Below are positions 25,789-34,842 of a stretch of DNA of 64,000 nt, in pieces; the first letter of the stretch is position 1; the number at the start of each line of letters is the position of its first letter. The DNA comes from CATQHB01 sp965262595 (GTDB lineage: Bacteria > Chloroflexota > Dehalococcoidia > Lucifugimonadales > UBA3495): the NCBI GenBank assembly GCA_965262595.1, contig OZ253548.1, forward strand, positions 1,116,001-1,180,000, in the 5' to 3' direction. The translations under genes and the position numbers were made by a program. A model generated the notes under the pieces. It made no database searches. It saw nothing but the letters and a program-made list of their open reading frames with translations, and was not told where the DNA came from.

Positions 25789-26511
25789 ATGGCTAACCTG
25801 CAAGGAGACGCCAAGCAAATCTACGTGGCCGAATTGTTCGCCCGAATCGCCGGGCGATACGACCTGATGAACTCCCTGATGACCGGAGGGATGCACCACA
25901 GTTGGAAGCGTCGGACTGCTCGCATTGCCGCCCAAGGTCTCACTGGGCCGGCCCTGGACATCGCCACCGGCACCGGCGACCTGGCCTTCGCCCTGTCCCG
26001 ACAACCGGGGATTAGCCTCGCCGTGGGTGTTGACCTGCTGCCGGAGATGATCGCCCTGGGTCAGAAAAAGAACCGGGCCAAAGGAACTGGCGAGGTAGTC
26101 ACTCTGCTGCGGGCCGATGCCGTAAACCTGCCGTTTCCCCAGGACAGCTTCGCCTGCGCTACCGCCGGCTTCAGCTTGCGCAATATGCCCGACTTGCGCC
26201 AGGCAATCTCGGAAATGGTTCGCGTCGTGCGCCCTGGGGGACGAGTAACCACCCTGGAACTGACCCCAATGGGCCATGGCGTTAAGAGCAGTTTATTCCG
26301 CCTGTATTTTCACCGCCTGGTTCCCATCATCGGCCAACTGGTGACCGGTGACCGGACCGCCTATTCCTACCTGCCCCAATCCGTTGATTACTTCCTTGAA
26401 TCCGAACGCCTCGCCGGTCTCTTCCGCGAGCTGGGCCTGGTTGACGTAAGCTTCCAAAAGCTGGGGTTCGGCGCCGTAGCGATCCATCAGGGTACCAAAC
26501 CGTCGGCCTGA
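25789..26511 (+). CDS. menG: Demethylmenaquinone/ubiquinone C-methyltransferase (MenG/UbiE)
   Basis: 240 aa SAM-dependent methyltransferase. Family signatures: FARIAGRYDLMNSLMTGGMHHSWKR at the N-terminus (aromatic ring and SAM entry), DIATGTGDLAFALS (SAM motif I) and FCxTAGFSLRNMPD-type motif followed by RVVRPGGRVTTLEL and YLPQSVDYF. Adds the ring methyl as the last step of menaquinone synthesis. Lies 148 bases after ubiX on the same strand. Confidence 0.93.
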   Translation: MANLQGDAKQIYVAELFARIAGRYDLMNSLMTGGMHHSWKRRTARIAAQGLTGPALDIATGTGDLAFALSRQPGISLAVGVDLLPEMIALGQKKNRAKGTGEVVTLLRADAVNLPFPQDSFACATAGFSLRNMPDLRQAISEMVRVVRPGGRVTTLELTPMGHGVKSSLFRLYFHRLVPIIGQLVTGDRTAYSYLPQSVDYFLESERLAGLFRELGLVDVSFQKLGFGAVAIHQGTKPSA

Positions 26512-26695
26512 GCTACCTGGCAGTTTCCGTTTCCGGTGTTCGGGCAAAGCTTTCTTCGCATTCTCCATCTTAAAGTCAGGCCCCCGGCTCTCAAGAATCG
26601 CCTTGTCAGCGGCCACCGCTCGCTTATTTATTGAAATTGGCGGTTAGACGGCTAGTTGAGGCCTGACGCAATTACTAAAACCCGAATTCTTCCCC

Positions 26696-26722
26696 TTGTT
26701 GGGATAGCTTATATAGTATAAA
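26696..26722 (+). promoter_or_regulatory. Possible promoter for prfA-prmC
   Basis: TTGTTG and TATAAA with a 15-base spacer in a locally AT-rich stretch (TATATAGTATAAA), 70 bases before prfA. The spacer is short, so this is tentative. Confidence 0.3.
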
Positions 26723-26791
26723 CTTAAGGACGCACCATCCTATTTGAGCGTGGCTGTTTTCATCCCTAATCACTTCTATCAGGTCTATTGA

Positions 26792-27874
26792 ATGAGCTCC
26801 ATATTTGACAAACTGAATTCCATCGTCCGGCGCAACCAGGAAATAGAGGAAGCCATGGGCCGCCCGGAAGTTGCGGCCGACTTTGAGCAAATCCAGACCC
26901 TAGCCAAGGAACGGTCCGGGCTGGAGGATCTGGTGGAGTTTGCCCACAAGTATCACGCTCTTCTTCAGGAACAAGCTGACCTGAAAGCCATGGTGTCCGA
27001 GGGCGGAGACCCGGAAATAGTCCTGATGGCGCGCGAGGAGTTGGAAGGCGCCGAGGACAAACTGGAGCAATTGGCCCAATCCCTGCGCCTGGCTCTGTTA
27101 CCCAAAGACCCCAATGATGAACGGGATGTTATCGTCGAGGTACGGTCTGGAACCGGCGGCCGCGAAGCGGCGCTTTTTGCCGCCGACCTTTGCCGCCTCT
27201 ATACTCGTTACGCCCAGCTGCAGAACTGGCATGTGGATATAATGGACTCCAACCCCTCCGACCTGGGCGGCTACAACAAGATAGTAATTGAAATCCAGGG
27301 TCGGGGCGCGTTCAGCCGCCTTAAGTACGAGCGGGGCGTGCACCGGGTTCAGCGCGTACCGGAGACTGAGGCCCAGGGCCGTATTCACACTTCCACCGCC
27401 ACTGTAGCGGTTCTACCCCAGGCAGACGAGGTTGAGGTCAAACTCGTCGCCGACGAGATGCGGATCGACGTTTTCCACGCCGGCGGCCACGGCGGCCAAA
27501 ACGTGAATAAAGTAGCGACCGCCATCCGTATTGTCCACGAGCCTACCGGAGTAGTGGTTGTCTGCCAGGACGAACGCTCCCAATACAAGAACAAGCAGAA
27601 AGCTATGGCGATGCTGCGGGCCCGATTGTTTGAGGCCGAGCAGCAACGCCACGACGCCGAGATTTCCCAAAACCGCCGTTCCCAAGTGGGCACCGCCGAG
27701 CGCTCCGAAAAGATCCGCACCTACAATTATCCCCAGGACCGAATTACCGACCACCGGGTTTCCACCAGTTTTCACGGCATTTCCAATGTTATGGACGGGG
27801 AGGGATTGAATGGTATCATCGACTCCCTGGTTGCCTGGGAACAGGGGAAACTGCTGGAAGAGGTAACGGCCTAG
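26792..27874 (+). CDS. prfA: Peptide chain release factor 1
   Basis: 360 aa. Recognises UAA and UAG and releases the finished peptide. GGQ catalytic loop at 234-236 (HGGQNVNK), stop-recognition tripeptide P-E-T at 190-192 in RVPETEAQGRIHTS (PxT type, hence RF1 and not RF2), and SG.GG.EA motif at 119-126. RF1 does not read UGA, which matters for the UGA-containing gene at 28907-30391. Followed after 12 bases by prmC, the methyltransferase acting on its GGQ glutamine: the classical pair. Confidence 0.98.
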   Translation: MSSIFDKLNSIVRRNQEIEEAMGRPEVAADFEQIQTLAKERSGLEDLVEFAHKYHALLQEQADLKAMVSEGGDPEIVLMAREELEGAEDKLEQLAQSLRLALLPKDPNDERDVIVEVRSGTGGREAALFAADLCRLYTRYAQLQNWHVDIMDSNPSDLGGYNKIVIEIQGRGAFSRLKYERGVHRVQRVPETEAQGRIHTSTATVAVLPQADEVEVKLVADEMRIDVFHAGGHGGQNVNKVATAIRIVHEPTGVVVVCQDERSQYKNKQKAMAMLRARLFEAEQQRHDAEISQNRRSQVGTAERSEKIRTYNYPQDRITDHRVSTSFHGISNVMDGEGLNGIIDSLVAWEQGKLLEEVTA

Positions 27875-27886
27875 CCCGGCCCCCCT

Positions 27887-28753
27887 ATGGCTTTTCTCCG
27901 CGAAGTAGTCCAGCAAACCCACCGCACTCTGGAGGCTTGTCACATCCCCGACGCCCGCCTTGAGGCGGAGGTGATGTTGATGAATGTGATGCAGATGCAG
28001 CGGCACGACCTGTTTTCGCAACAGGAAACCGAGGTCTCCGGGCTCCAAGAGCAGGCCCTCGCCGAAATTATGGAGCGCCGCCTGAAGCGGGAGCCACTGG
28101 CCTACATTCTGCAATATAAAGAGTTCTACGGCGTCAACCTACTGGTTAATCCGAACGTTCTGATCCCCCGGCCGGAAACGGAAAGTATGGTGGAACACGC
28201 CCTGTTCATGGCCCTGATGGGTATGGAGACTCCGGACTTGGTGATTGCCGACGTAGGTACCGGCACCGGAGCCATCGCGATCAATCTGGCTTTGCACCTG
28301 CCCGCTGCCCGTATCTACGCCATGGACAACGCCGACGCCGTTTTGGATGTGGCGGCCTATAACATCCGCGCCCATAACGTCGCCGATCGCATTACCCTGG
28401 CTAAGGGCGACCTGTTGGAACCTCTGCCGGAGCCGGTGGACTTGATTCTCGCCAACTTGCCCTATGTCCTAACCGACCGTATCCCTACTTTGCAACCGGA
28501 AGTACAGTGGGAACCGGCATCAGCTCTGGACGGCGGCTCCGACGGCCTTGACCTGATTCGCCGGTTGCTGACTCAGGCGCCGGAACGGCTGAAGGAACAC
28601 GGAATCATCCTGTTGGAGTTGGACCCGGAGCAGGTACCCGCCGTAGAGGAATTGGCCCGTCAACTGTTCCCCGAGGCGGAAACTTCAGTGGAGAAAGATT
28701 TGGCGCAACGGGACCGTATCTTCGTGATCAACCGCGGCTCCGAGGAGTATTAG
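27887..28753 (+). CDS. prmC: Release factor glutamine methyltransferase PrmC/HemK
   Basis: 288 aa. N5-methylates the Gln of the release factor GGQ motif. N-terminal helical domain, then the SAM fold with DVGTGTGAIAINLA at about 122-135, IPRPETE at 93-99 and the catalytic tetrapeptide NLPY at 190-193, a known variant of NPPY. The ATG is 12 bases after prfA, so one operon. Confidence 0.96.
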   Translation: MAFLREVVQQTHRTLEACHIPDARLEAEVMLMNVMQMQRHDLFSQQETEVSGLQEQALAEIMERRLKREPLAYILQYKEFYGVNLLVNPNVLIPRPETESMVEHALFMALMGMETPDLVIADVGTGTGAIAINLALHLPAARIYAMDNADAVLDVAAYNIRAHNVADRITLAKGDLLEPLPEPVDLILANLPYVLTDRIPTLQPEVQWEPASALDGGSDGLDLIRRLLTQAPERLKEHGIILLELDPEQVPAVEELARQLFPEAETSVEKDLAQRDRIFVINRGSEEY

Positions 28754-28906
28754 CCAAGGCCCGGCAACGCTTGCTGCGTATTTTTCTCACTGCTTACCCA
28801 AGCCCAGGCACGTCGTCAAATCCCAGGTTATGCCCTATGCCCCGGTCTCGCCTCCCCAGACCGGCAGCGGCCACTGATACATCAGCCGCCAATGTCCCTA
28901 CCCCAT

Positions 28907-30391
28907 CTACAGCCCGGTAATCTCCAGCGTAGTCACTACAGTAGTATCCAGATCGGCCACCCGTATTTGGTGGTTGTTGGTATCGGCAATATAGAGCTTG
29001 CCATTTGCGATGCTGAGGCCGCTGGGTTCGGAAAACATCGCATCCACTCCCGACCCATCCTGATACCCCGACACTCCGGCGCCAAGAATTGTGCTGGCGC
29101 TCCGGGCAATTGGCAAGATCCGCTTGATCTTGTGGTTATAAGTGTCGGCTACGTAAATCAGGCCGTCCTTCATGGCGACGCCCAAGGGATGCTGCAAGCG
29201 CACATGATGTCCCTCACCGTCCACGTCGCCAAAGATGAACAGATCCAGTCCCACAATCGTACGAACCCGGCCCTTCGGGTCCAGTTCCGCCGACCGGATT
29301 GCGCTGGTCTCACTATCGGCAAAGTAGAGCCGATCTCCATCGGTGGTAATTCCGCTGGGCTGGGCCAGGGTTGCACCGGACAACTGCCCGTCGGCAATGG
29401 ATTCCACACCGGACCCGGCATAAGGGCCAATATCGCCGTCGGCCAGGTTCATCATCCACAACTGGTGCGAGCCCGCCATGGCGATGTAGAGCTTGTTATC
29501 GTGATGCACCAGGTCCCAGGGGGAGTTAAGCTCCATGCCCAGGGCCGGGCCGGAACCACTGCGGCGGGTGCCCTGATTGCCGTTGCCGGCCGGGGTGGTA
29601 ACAGTCCCGGCGGCCAGGTCGATTCGGCGGAGAGCGTGATTCTCGGTATCGGCCAAATACAGGTCTTCACCTACCAGGGCCATCCCCTGGGGGTGATTAA
29701 AGGCGGCCTCGGCAAAGCTGCCATCCACCAGCCCTTCTTCCCCCGAGCCAATAACCTGCTTCACCGCCCCTTCCAGGTCGGTGACCACAATCCGATTGTG
29801 GTTGGAGTCGGCAATAAACAGCCGGTTTCCCGCAGCATCGGCCAGCAGCTTGCCCGGGAAGGACAGCGCCGTTTCCGGTTCCCGGTCCACTGTGAAGTTG
29901 ATCGACTCGCGGTTCAACAGGCCCCGTCCGTCGAATTCCAATACCATCCGCCCCACCAGCTTGTCAAAATCCTCGAAGGACATCTCGCCCTCGTGCTTGC
30001 CGATAACCTTGCCTTCGGGGTCAATGAACATCAGCGTGGGCCAGGCACGGCAGGCATACTCCCGCCACACTTGAAACTCCGCATCGCTGACTACCGGATG
30101 TACCAGTTCATACCGCTTGACTGCCTTGTAGAGGTTGTTCTTATCCTTTTCGTTGGGGAACTTGGCGGAGTGAACGCCGATGACCATAAGTTCGCCGGCG
30201 TATTTCTGTTCCAGTTTCCGCAACTGCGGAAAAAGGTGCAAACAGTTAATTCAACAGTAAGTCCAGAAATCCAACAGCACAATCTTCCCTCGCAATTCTT
30301 GCAAGGAAAGGGGCCGGTCCGTATTGACCCACTCCAGGCCAGCCGGAAACTCCGGGGCGTTGACTTTGCCGGCAAACAAATTGCTTGTCAT
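28907..30391 (-). CDS. Thioredoxin-fold/NHL-propeller protein (NHLRC2-like) with in-frame UGA, candidate selenoprotein
   Basis: 494 aa when the UGA at 30251-30253 is read as Sec47. Residues 1-150 are a TlpA-like thioredoxin domain; 150-490 are NHL repeats (LFIADSNHNRIVV, LYLADTENHALRRI, IYVADTYNHKIKRI, LYIADTNNHQIRVA). The family redox motif is DFWTYCCINC; here it reads DFWTYC, stop codon, INC, so only the first Cys of CxxC is replaced. The reading frame and family similarity continue without break on both sides (RGKIVLL before, LHLFPQLRKLEQKY after). A hairpin matching a bacterial SECIS follows. Alternatives are a nonsense mutation or sequencing error. ATG at 30391, no strong Shine-Dalgarno; 62 bases after the jelly-roll gene, so probably co-transcribed. 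Confidence 0.8.
30215..30232 (-). promoter_or_regulatory. Putative bacterial SECIS hairpin
   Basis: On the transcript, UUUCCGC pairs with GCGGAAA around an AGUU loop. The stem begins 18 bases and the loop 25 bases after the UGA. The loop has G at its second position, and unpaired U residues lie below the stem, then a CC/GG pair. These match what is known of bacterial SECIS elements: a short stem, a G near the start of the loop and a loop about 16-37 bases from the UGA. Confidence 0.6.
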
Positions 30392-30453
30392 GATTGCCAC
30401 ACTACTAATCGCCTGTTCCCCAACGCTGGTTGCCTACCCACCAACTTACCAGT

Positions 30454-30981
30454 TTATCGGGCTGCAGCGCCCTCTTCAAAGGCCAAGGTGGCATGCCGGA
30501 AGAATATGGCCCCCACCGGGTCGCCCAGAGGAGCGTTGGCCACGAGCACGGCAATCAGGTGTTGACTGCCGGGAGTAGCCGGGTCTTCTACCAGCACCCG
30601 TTTGGAAGTGTTATTGCCGGTAATTACGCCGATGTCCCGGTTGATTGCCCCGTCCACATAGACCTCGCCATAGTTGTCCACGTTACACTCGAGATAGATC
30701 CGGTTGCCGGCCGTGGCCTGCCCCTTCACGGTGTCGGGTACGGTAATTGCCAGCCGATACCAGGCAAAGGTAAAACCAATGGACAGCCGCTCTTGAATAC
30801 TGTCGGGCTGCTCCCAGCCGGAGTCGTCATAGTCGGGAAGGCGGGCCGGTACGCCTCGCATCTCCGCCACCAAGCCCTGGTTAGGCTCGCCGGGCACCAT
30901 GCCCATTCCTCGACGCCAGCCGGCAGCTCCCAAGACTTTCAGGTCATCCTTATTGTCCAGGTCCAGTGATACTCTAGCCAT
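30454..30981 (-). CDS. Jelly-roll (glycosidase family 2 sugar-binding-like) protein
   Basis: 175 aa. The stretch DDSGWEQPDSIQERL, FAWYRLAITVPDTVKG, IYLECNVDNYGEVYVDG is the pattern of the galactose-binding-like jelly roll found in beta-galactosidases and related enzymes, but no catalytic domain is attached. No signal peptide is visible. GAGGAG lies 7 bases before the ATG. It precedes the candidate selenoprotein gene by 62 bases on the same strand. Role unknown; carbohydrate or small-molecule binding is likely. Confidence 0.75.
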   Translation of the reverse strand: MARVSLDLDNKDDLKVLGAAGWRRGMGMVPGEPNQGLVAEMRGVPARLPDYDDSGWEQPDSIQERLSIGFTFAWYRLAITVPDTVKGQATAGNRIYLECNVDNYGEVYVDGAINRDIGVITGNNTSKRVLVEDPATPGSQHLIAVLVANAPLGDPVGAIFFRHATLAFEEGAAAR

Positions 30982-31140
30982 TATTATCTCCTCTATCGAT
31001 GTATAAATGTTGAGTGGGGGTCTTAACTGCGAATCGCCTTCCGATTATTCACTCAGCGATTCACCGGCATTTGCGGCTTGACTTGATCCCACGCCGCGTC
31101 GGGCCGAAGTTGCCAGGCAAAAGCTCCCATTAGGTAGGTG

Positions 31141-31857
31141 TTATGTTCCCAGATTAGCGGCAAAAAACTCCAGAGTTCGCGGCCACGAAGCGTCGGATGC
31201 AGCCTGCTGAAACCGTTCGGTGGTAAAGTCCATAAAGGCGTGGTTGGCGCCCGGGTAGGTATAGAACTGGTGGGACGTGCCCAGGTCGGTTAAGGCGGTG
31301 TCCAGCTTGCGCATATCATCCTGGGAGGGATTTTCGTCGATCTCGCCGAAGTGGAACAGCACTGGGCAATTGATACCGCCGACCAAGTCAAAGGGCGTTT
31401 CCGTTCCCGCTCCCCAGGTTACCATCAGGTTGCCCCCATAGTAAGGTGCCAGGGCCTTGAAGTGCGGGTTGGAAGCGGCCCCCAGCCAGGCCACTCGCCC
31501 GCCCATGCAGAATCCGGTGATGCCCAGCCGATTACCGTCGATTGCCGGATGGTTCCGCAGAAAGTCCACGGTGGCATTGATATCGGCGACAATATCCGGG
31601 TCGCTCAGCACATCCCAGGGGCGAGGCCGCGGGTCGGCGTTAAGCGTCGCATCCGGGATGCGGTGGAACAAGTTCGGCGCCACCGCGGCGTAACCGGCCT
31701 CGGCGAATCGGTCGCAAATGGTCTGGATAAATCGGTCCACCCCGCCGCCATGCTGACTGACTACGATGGCGGCAAATGGACCGGAGCCGCTGGGAACGCT
31801 GGCGTACATATCCATGTCCTGGCCGTCCACCTGAACCTTTTCCCAAAAGGATGGCAT
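31141..31857 (-). CDS. Dienelactone hydrolase family protein
   Basis: 238 aa alpha/beta hydrolase with the DLH triad: Cys117 in GITGFCMGGRVAW, Asp174 in GEIDENPS and His206 in YPGANHAF. Cys rather than Ser as nucleophile is the hallmark of dienelactone hydrolases, which open 4-carboxymethylenebutenolide in chloroaromatic degradation; many relatives act on other esters. GGGAGG precedes the ATG. It stands apart from ring-cleavage genes here, so the substrate is open. Confidence 0.9.
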   Translation of the reverse strand: MPSFWEKVQVDGQDMDMYASVPSGSGPFAAIVVSQHGGGVDRFIQTICDRFAEAGYAAVAPNLFHRIPDATLNADPRPRPWDVLSDPDIVADINATVDFLRNHPAIDGNRLGITGFCMGGRVAWLGAASNPHFKALAPYYGGNLMVTWGAGTETPFDLVGGINCPVLFHFGEIDENPSQDDMRKLDTALTDLGTSHQFYTYPGANHAFMDFTTERFQQAASDASWPRTLEFFAANLGT

Positions 31858-32016
31858 ACTTGCTACCTCCCATAATTTCCAAATTTCCGGCTGCAGCTCG
31901 AGCGGCCGGCGGTGGTCTTACCGCGTAAATCCGTGTGGATCAGAGACCCATTTTCACCATACTATGTTATGTTAGGTGGATTCTATCAGAAGCGGCAGCA
32001 TCGGGCGCCGAATACG

Positions 32017-33351
32017 CTATATCAGGCCTTCCGCGCGAACTTCGGCCAAGGATTTTTCAACCGCGGCCAGTGTCCGGTCAATATCCGCTTCAGTGTGAGT
32101 AGCGGACACCAGGAAAGCATCCCGGCCCATTATATCCACCCCGTTGTTCTGCATACTCCGCTTGAGGGCGGTAACCCCCGGAGAACCAACGGCTTCCTTG
32201 ATTTCCCGGTGCGGCATGTTGCAAATTTCCCGGTCGCAATCACAGTCGGCCAGCACCAGGTGAATCATCGAGGCGATGCCGTGGGCGTGTCCTGAAACCT
32301 CCATCTTGCCCAGAGTTTCGTTAAGTCCCCGCTTCAGACGGCCGGCCATGGCATCAGCCCGTTGGTTTATCGGCTGGCTGGCAATTAATTCCAGGCAGAC
32401 CGCCCCGGCTACTGCGGACAGCGGATTGCCGTTAAAGGTTCCCGGATGATAAACCCGGTTTTGGTTGTCCCATTCCGGGTCGCCCCGGTGGGCAATCATA
32501 TCAACAATGTCCGCCTTGCCGCCAACCGCCCCGCCGGGCAAGGCTCCCGCCACTATCTTGGCCATAGTCGTCAAGTCCGGCGCCACGTCATAAAGCACCT
32601 GCGCCCCGCCGGGGGATGCGCGAAAGCCGGTAACCACCTCGTCAAAAATGAGGATTACTTCGTGCTGGGCGGTCAGTTCCCGCAATCCCCTGAGATAGTT
32701 GGGCACATCGAAGGGCAACTGACCATAGTGGGCGCCGGTCGGCTCCAGGATCAGGCCGGCGATGTCCGAATCACGATTCAGCGCATCCTCCACCGCCTCC
32801 AAATCTCCGGACGGCACGATGACCATACTATCCCAGCTTTCAGCCGGTACTCCCGGAGCCGGGCGGTCGGACCCGGCCATAGCATAATCGTGCCAGCCGT
32901 GAAAGTGGTCCTGGAGCTTGATGATCTTGTTCTTGCCGGTGTAGGCCCGGGCCAGACGCATTGCCATCAAAGTGGCCTCAGTGCCTGAACTATGAAATCG
33001 CAGTTTCTCAATGGAAGGCATCAGCGCCTGAATGGCCCGCGCCCAACGCAGCTCCTCGTCGGTACAGGCGCCCAAATGGGTTCCACGAGTTATTTGCTCG
33101 GCTACCGCGGCGACTACCGCGGGATGGGAGTGGCCCAGCAGCAGGGCGCCGTGACCGGACACATAATCAATATATTCGTTGCCGTCCACATCCCACTTGT
33201 GAGGGCCGTAGCCATGGGTCAGGTACAGGGGAAAGGGTTGGGCGTAACGGTTGTCATGGGTCACGCCGCCGGGAAAAATCCGTGTGGCCTCGGCGTAACG
33301 CTGGGCTGAACCCGGATGCCTAGCGATATAATCTTCAAGGATGGTAGCCAT
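32017..33351 (-). CDS. Glutamate-1-semialdehyde aminomutase-like class III PLP enzyme
   Basis: 444 aa from the ATG at 33351, chosen because AAGGAGG precedes it; the frame runs to 33399. PLP Lys265 in TTMAKIVAGALPGG, Asp237 in LIFDEVVTGFR and the N-terminal GGVTHDNRY segment. GSAM normally carries GGVNSPVR here, and the C-terminal CDCDREICNMP stretch is not typical of HemL. Inference: a catabolic or secondary aminotransferase of the HemL subgroup and not the heme enzyme; no other heme genes are near. Confidence 0.85.
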   Translation of the reverse strand: MATILEDYIARHPGSAQRYAEATRIFPGGVTHDNRYAQPFPLYLTHGYGPHKWDVDGNEYIDYVSGHGALLLGHSHPAVVAAVAEQITRGTHLGACTDEELRWARAIQALMPSIEKLRFHSSGTEATLMAMRLARAYTGKNKIIKLQDHFHGWHDYAMAGSDRPAPGVPAESWDSMVIVPSGDLEAVEDALNRDSDIAGLILEPTGAHYGQLPFDVPNYLRGLRELTAQHEVILIFDEVVTGFRASPGGAQVLYDVAPDLTTMAKIVAGALPGGAVGGKADIVDMIAHRGDPEWDNQNRVYHPGTFNGNPLSAVAGAVCLELIASQPINQRADAMAGRLKRGLNETLGKMEVSGHAHGIASMIHLVLADCDCDREICNMPHREIKEAVGSPGVTALKRSMQNNGVDIMGRDAFLVSATHTEADIDRTLAAVEKSLAEVRAEGLI

Positions 33352-33510
33352 GTTGCCTCCTTGCAGCCTACCGTACTGTTTGTCCCTATGATATACCACC
33401 GATACCCCATAGGGTAGGGGTAAGACGGGAGCAGCGGAAAAGCCGGGTTAGCGATGGCAGGAAGGGCCATTATGGCTTGGTCCAGTTAACCGGGTTACGT
33501 TCAAGACGGC

Positions 33511-34842
33511 TCAGGTAGCTTGGGCCGGAGCGGCAGGCGCGGCGGATTCCGGGGCGTGGGTCAGTTGAGGCGGTTTTCTGACCAGCAGAAAGCAGAGCGC
33601 AGCCATGCCGGCGCAAACCGCCGACGGCCCAATTGCCCAATTGTAATTGCCATAGTAGTCAAAGACCCAGCCGACAAAGACCGGCGAGGCCACCAGGGCC
33701 CAGCTATGGGAGAAGGTGATGTAGCCGCGCAGGGTGGCGAACCGATCACGGCCGAAATAGTCGCCCAAGGCGGCCCAAACGATAATACCTGCGCCGTCGC
33801 CAAATCCCTCCAACATAATAAATGCCACAATTAAGGCAACTCCCAGTGCGCCGGCATTCCAGCTTCCAAAGTAGAGGAAAACAAACGCAGCGGACTCGGC
33901 GGCCAGTGTCCCGGCCAATATCAGGCCCTTGGGCCATTGGTCGCTGAAATAGCCCAGGGCCAGGCGGGAAAAGAAGTTGATGCCGAACATCAGGCCGGTC
34001 AGGTTAGCCGCCATTTGGCGACTGACTCCCTTATCTTCCAGAATCGGGACGATACTAACCAGGATACCTAGCGTACCAATCATCCGAAGTCCGGCCCCCA
34101 GCATCAAGAGCCAATAGGTCCTGGTGTGTAGAGCCTCCCGCACCGTGTAATCACGCAGTAATCGGCGGCGTCCGGCGGCATCCCGGCCACCGCCTATTGC
34201 CGGAGCCGTAGTATCTCCGTCCGGCAGCAGGCCCATGTCTTCCGGACGGTTGCGGAACAAAAAGCAGAGGGGCATCAGGAAAATCAGGTAGGCCAATCCG
34301 GCGGCCAGTGAAGCCCGCTCCCAACCCCACTTTTCGATTACCAGGTTCAAAGAGGGAACAATAAAAAGGCCGCCCAGAGAAGCCATTGCCGCTAATATGG
34401 ATATGGCCAGAGAACGGCGGCGGCGGAACCACTGGTTAATTCCGGCAAACATCGCATGCTGAAAGGCGATACTGTTACCCAGGGAAACCATCAACAGGTA
34501 AACCAGAGTAAAGCTCCAGAACCCGCTGACAAACTGCGACAGAACAAAATAACCGGCCACGGACAGCAGCACCGAGGGAATCAACAGCTGCCGGTTACCG
34601 AATCGGTCAATTAACCAACCGGCAAAGGGACCTTCCAATCCGCCTTCCGCCCGGGCCAGGGAGAAGATCAGGTTGGTCTGCGCCTGGCTGATATTCAGCG
34701 ACTCCCGAATGGCCGGAACGAAAACGGTGAAGCCACGAAAAAATACGCCGCTGGCGAAAAATGCCATTGCAGAAGTGATGGCCAACATCCACCAGCCGTA
34801 GAAGATGTGGGGGCGTTGAGTTTGGTTGGGGGGTGAATCCAT
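33511..34842 (-). CDS. MFS transporter (oxalate/formate antiporter or monocarboxylate-like)
   Basis: 443 aa, about 12 helices. YGWWMLAITSAMAFFASGVFFRGFTVFVP at the N-terminus and GWLIDRFGNRQLL between helices 2 and 3 are typical of the MCT/OFA group that moves small organic anions. A Pro/Ala-rich tail ends the protein. Downstream of it, across 159 bases on the same strand, is the GSAM-like gene. Substrate unknown. Confidence 0.88.
   Translation of the reverse strand: MDSPPNQTQRPHIFYGWWMLAITSAMAFFASGVFFRGFTVFVPAIRESLNISQAQTNLIFSLARAEGGLEGPFAGWLIDRFGNRQLLIPSVLLSVAGYFVLSQFVSGFWSFTLVYLLMVSLGNSIAFQHAMFAGINQWFRRRRSLAISILAAMASLGGLFIVPSLNLVIEKWGWERASLAAGLAYLIFLMPLCFLFRNRPEDMGLLPDGDTTAPAIGGGRDAAGRRRLLRDYTVREALHTRTYWLLMLGAGLRMIGTLGILVSIVPILEDKGVSRQMAANLTGLMFGINFFSRLALGYFSDQWPKGLILAGTLAAESAAFVFLYFGSWNAGALGVALIVAFIMLEGFGDGAGIIVWAALGDYFGRDRFATLRGYITFSHSWALVASPVFVGWVFDYYGNYNWAIGPSAVCAGMAALCFLLVRKPPQLTHAPESAAPAAPAQAT

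Noticed and set aside
28892..30565. Long plus-strand frame (557 codons) opposite the candidate selenoprotein
   Set aside because: Shadow of the NHL-repeat coding frame; no motifs, poor start. Its length could mislead an automatic caller because the real gene is interrupted by UGA.
32017..33351. hemL (heme biosynthesis GSAM)
   Set aside because: N-terminal and C-terminal family signatures deviate and no heme genes are nearby, so only the superfamily is called.
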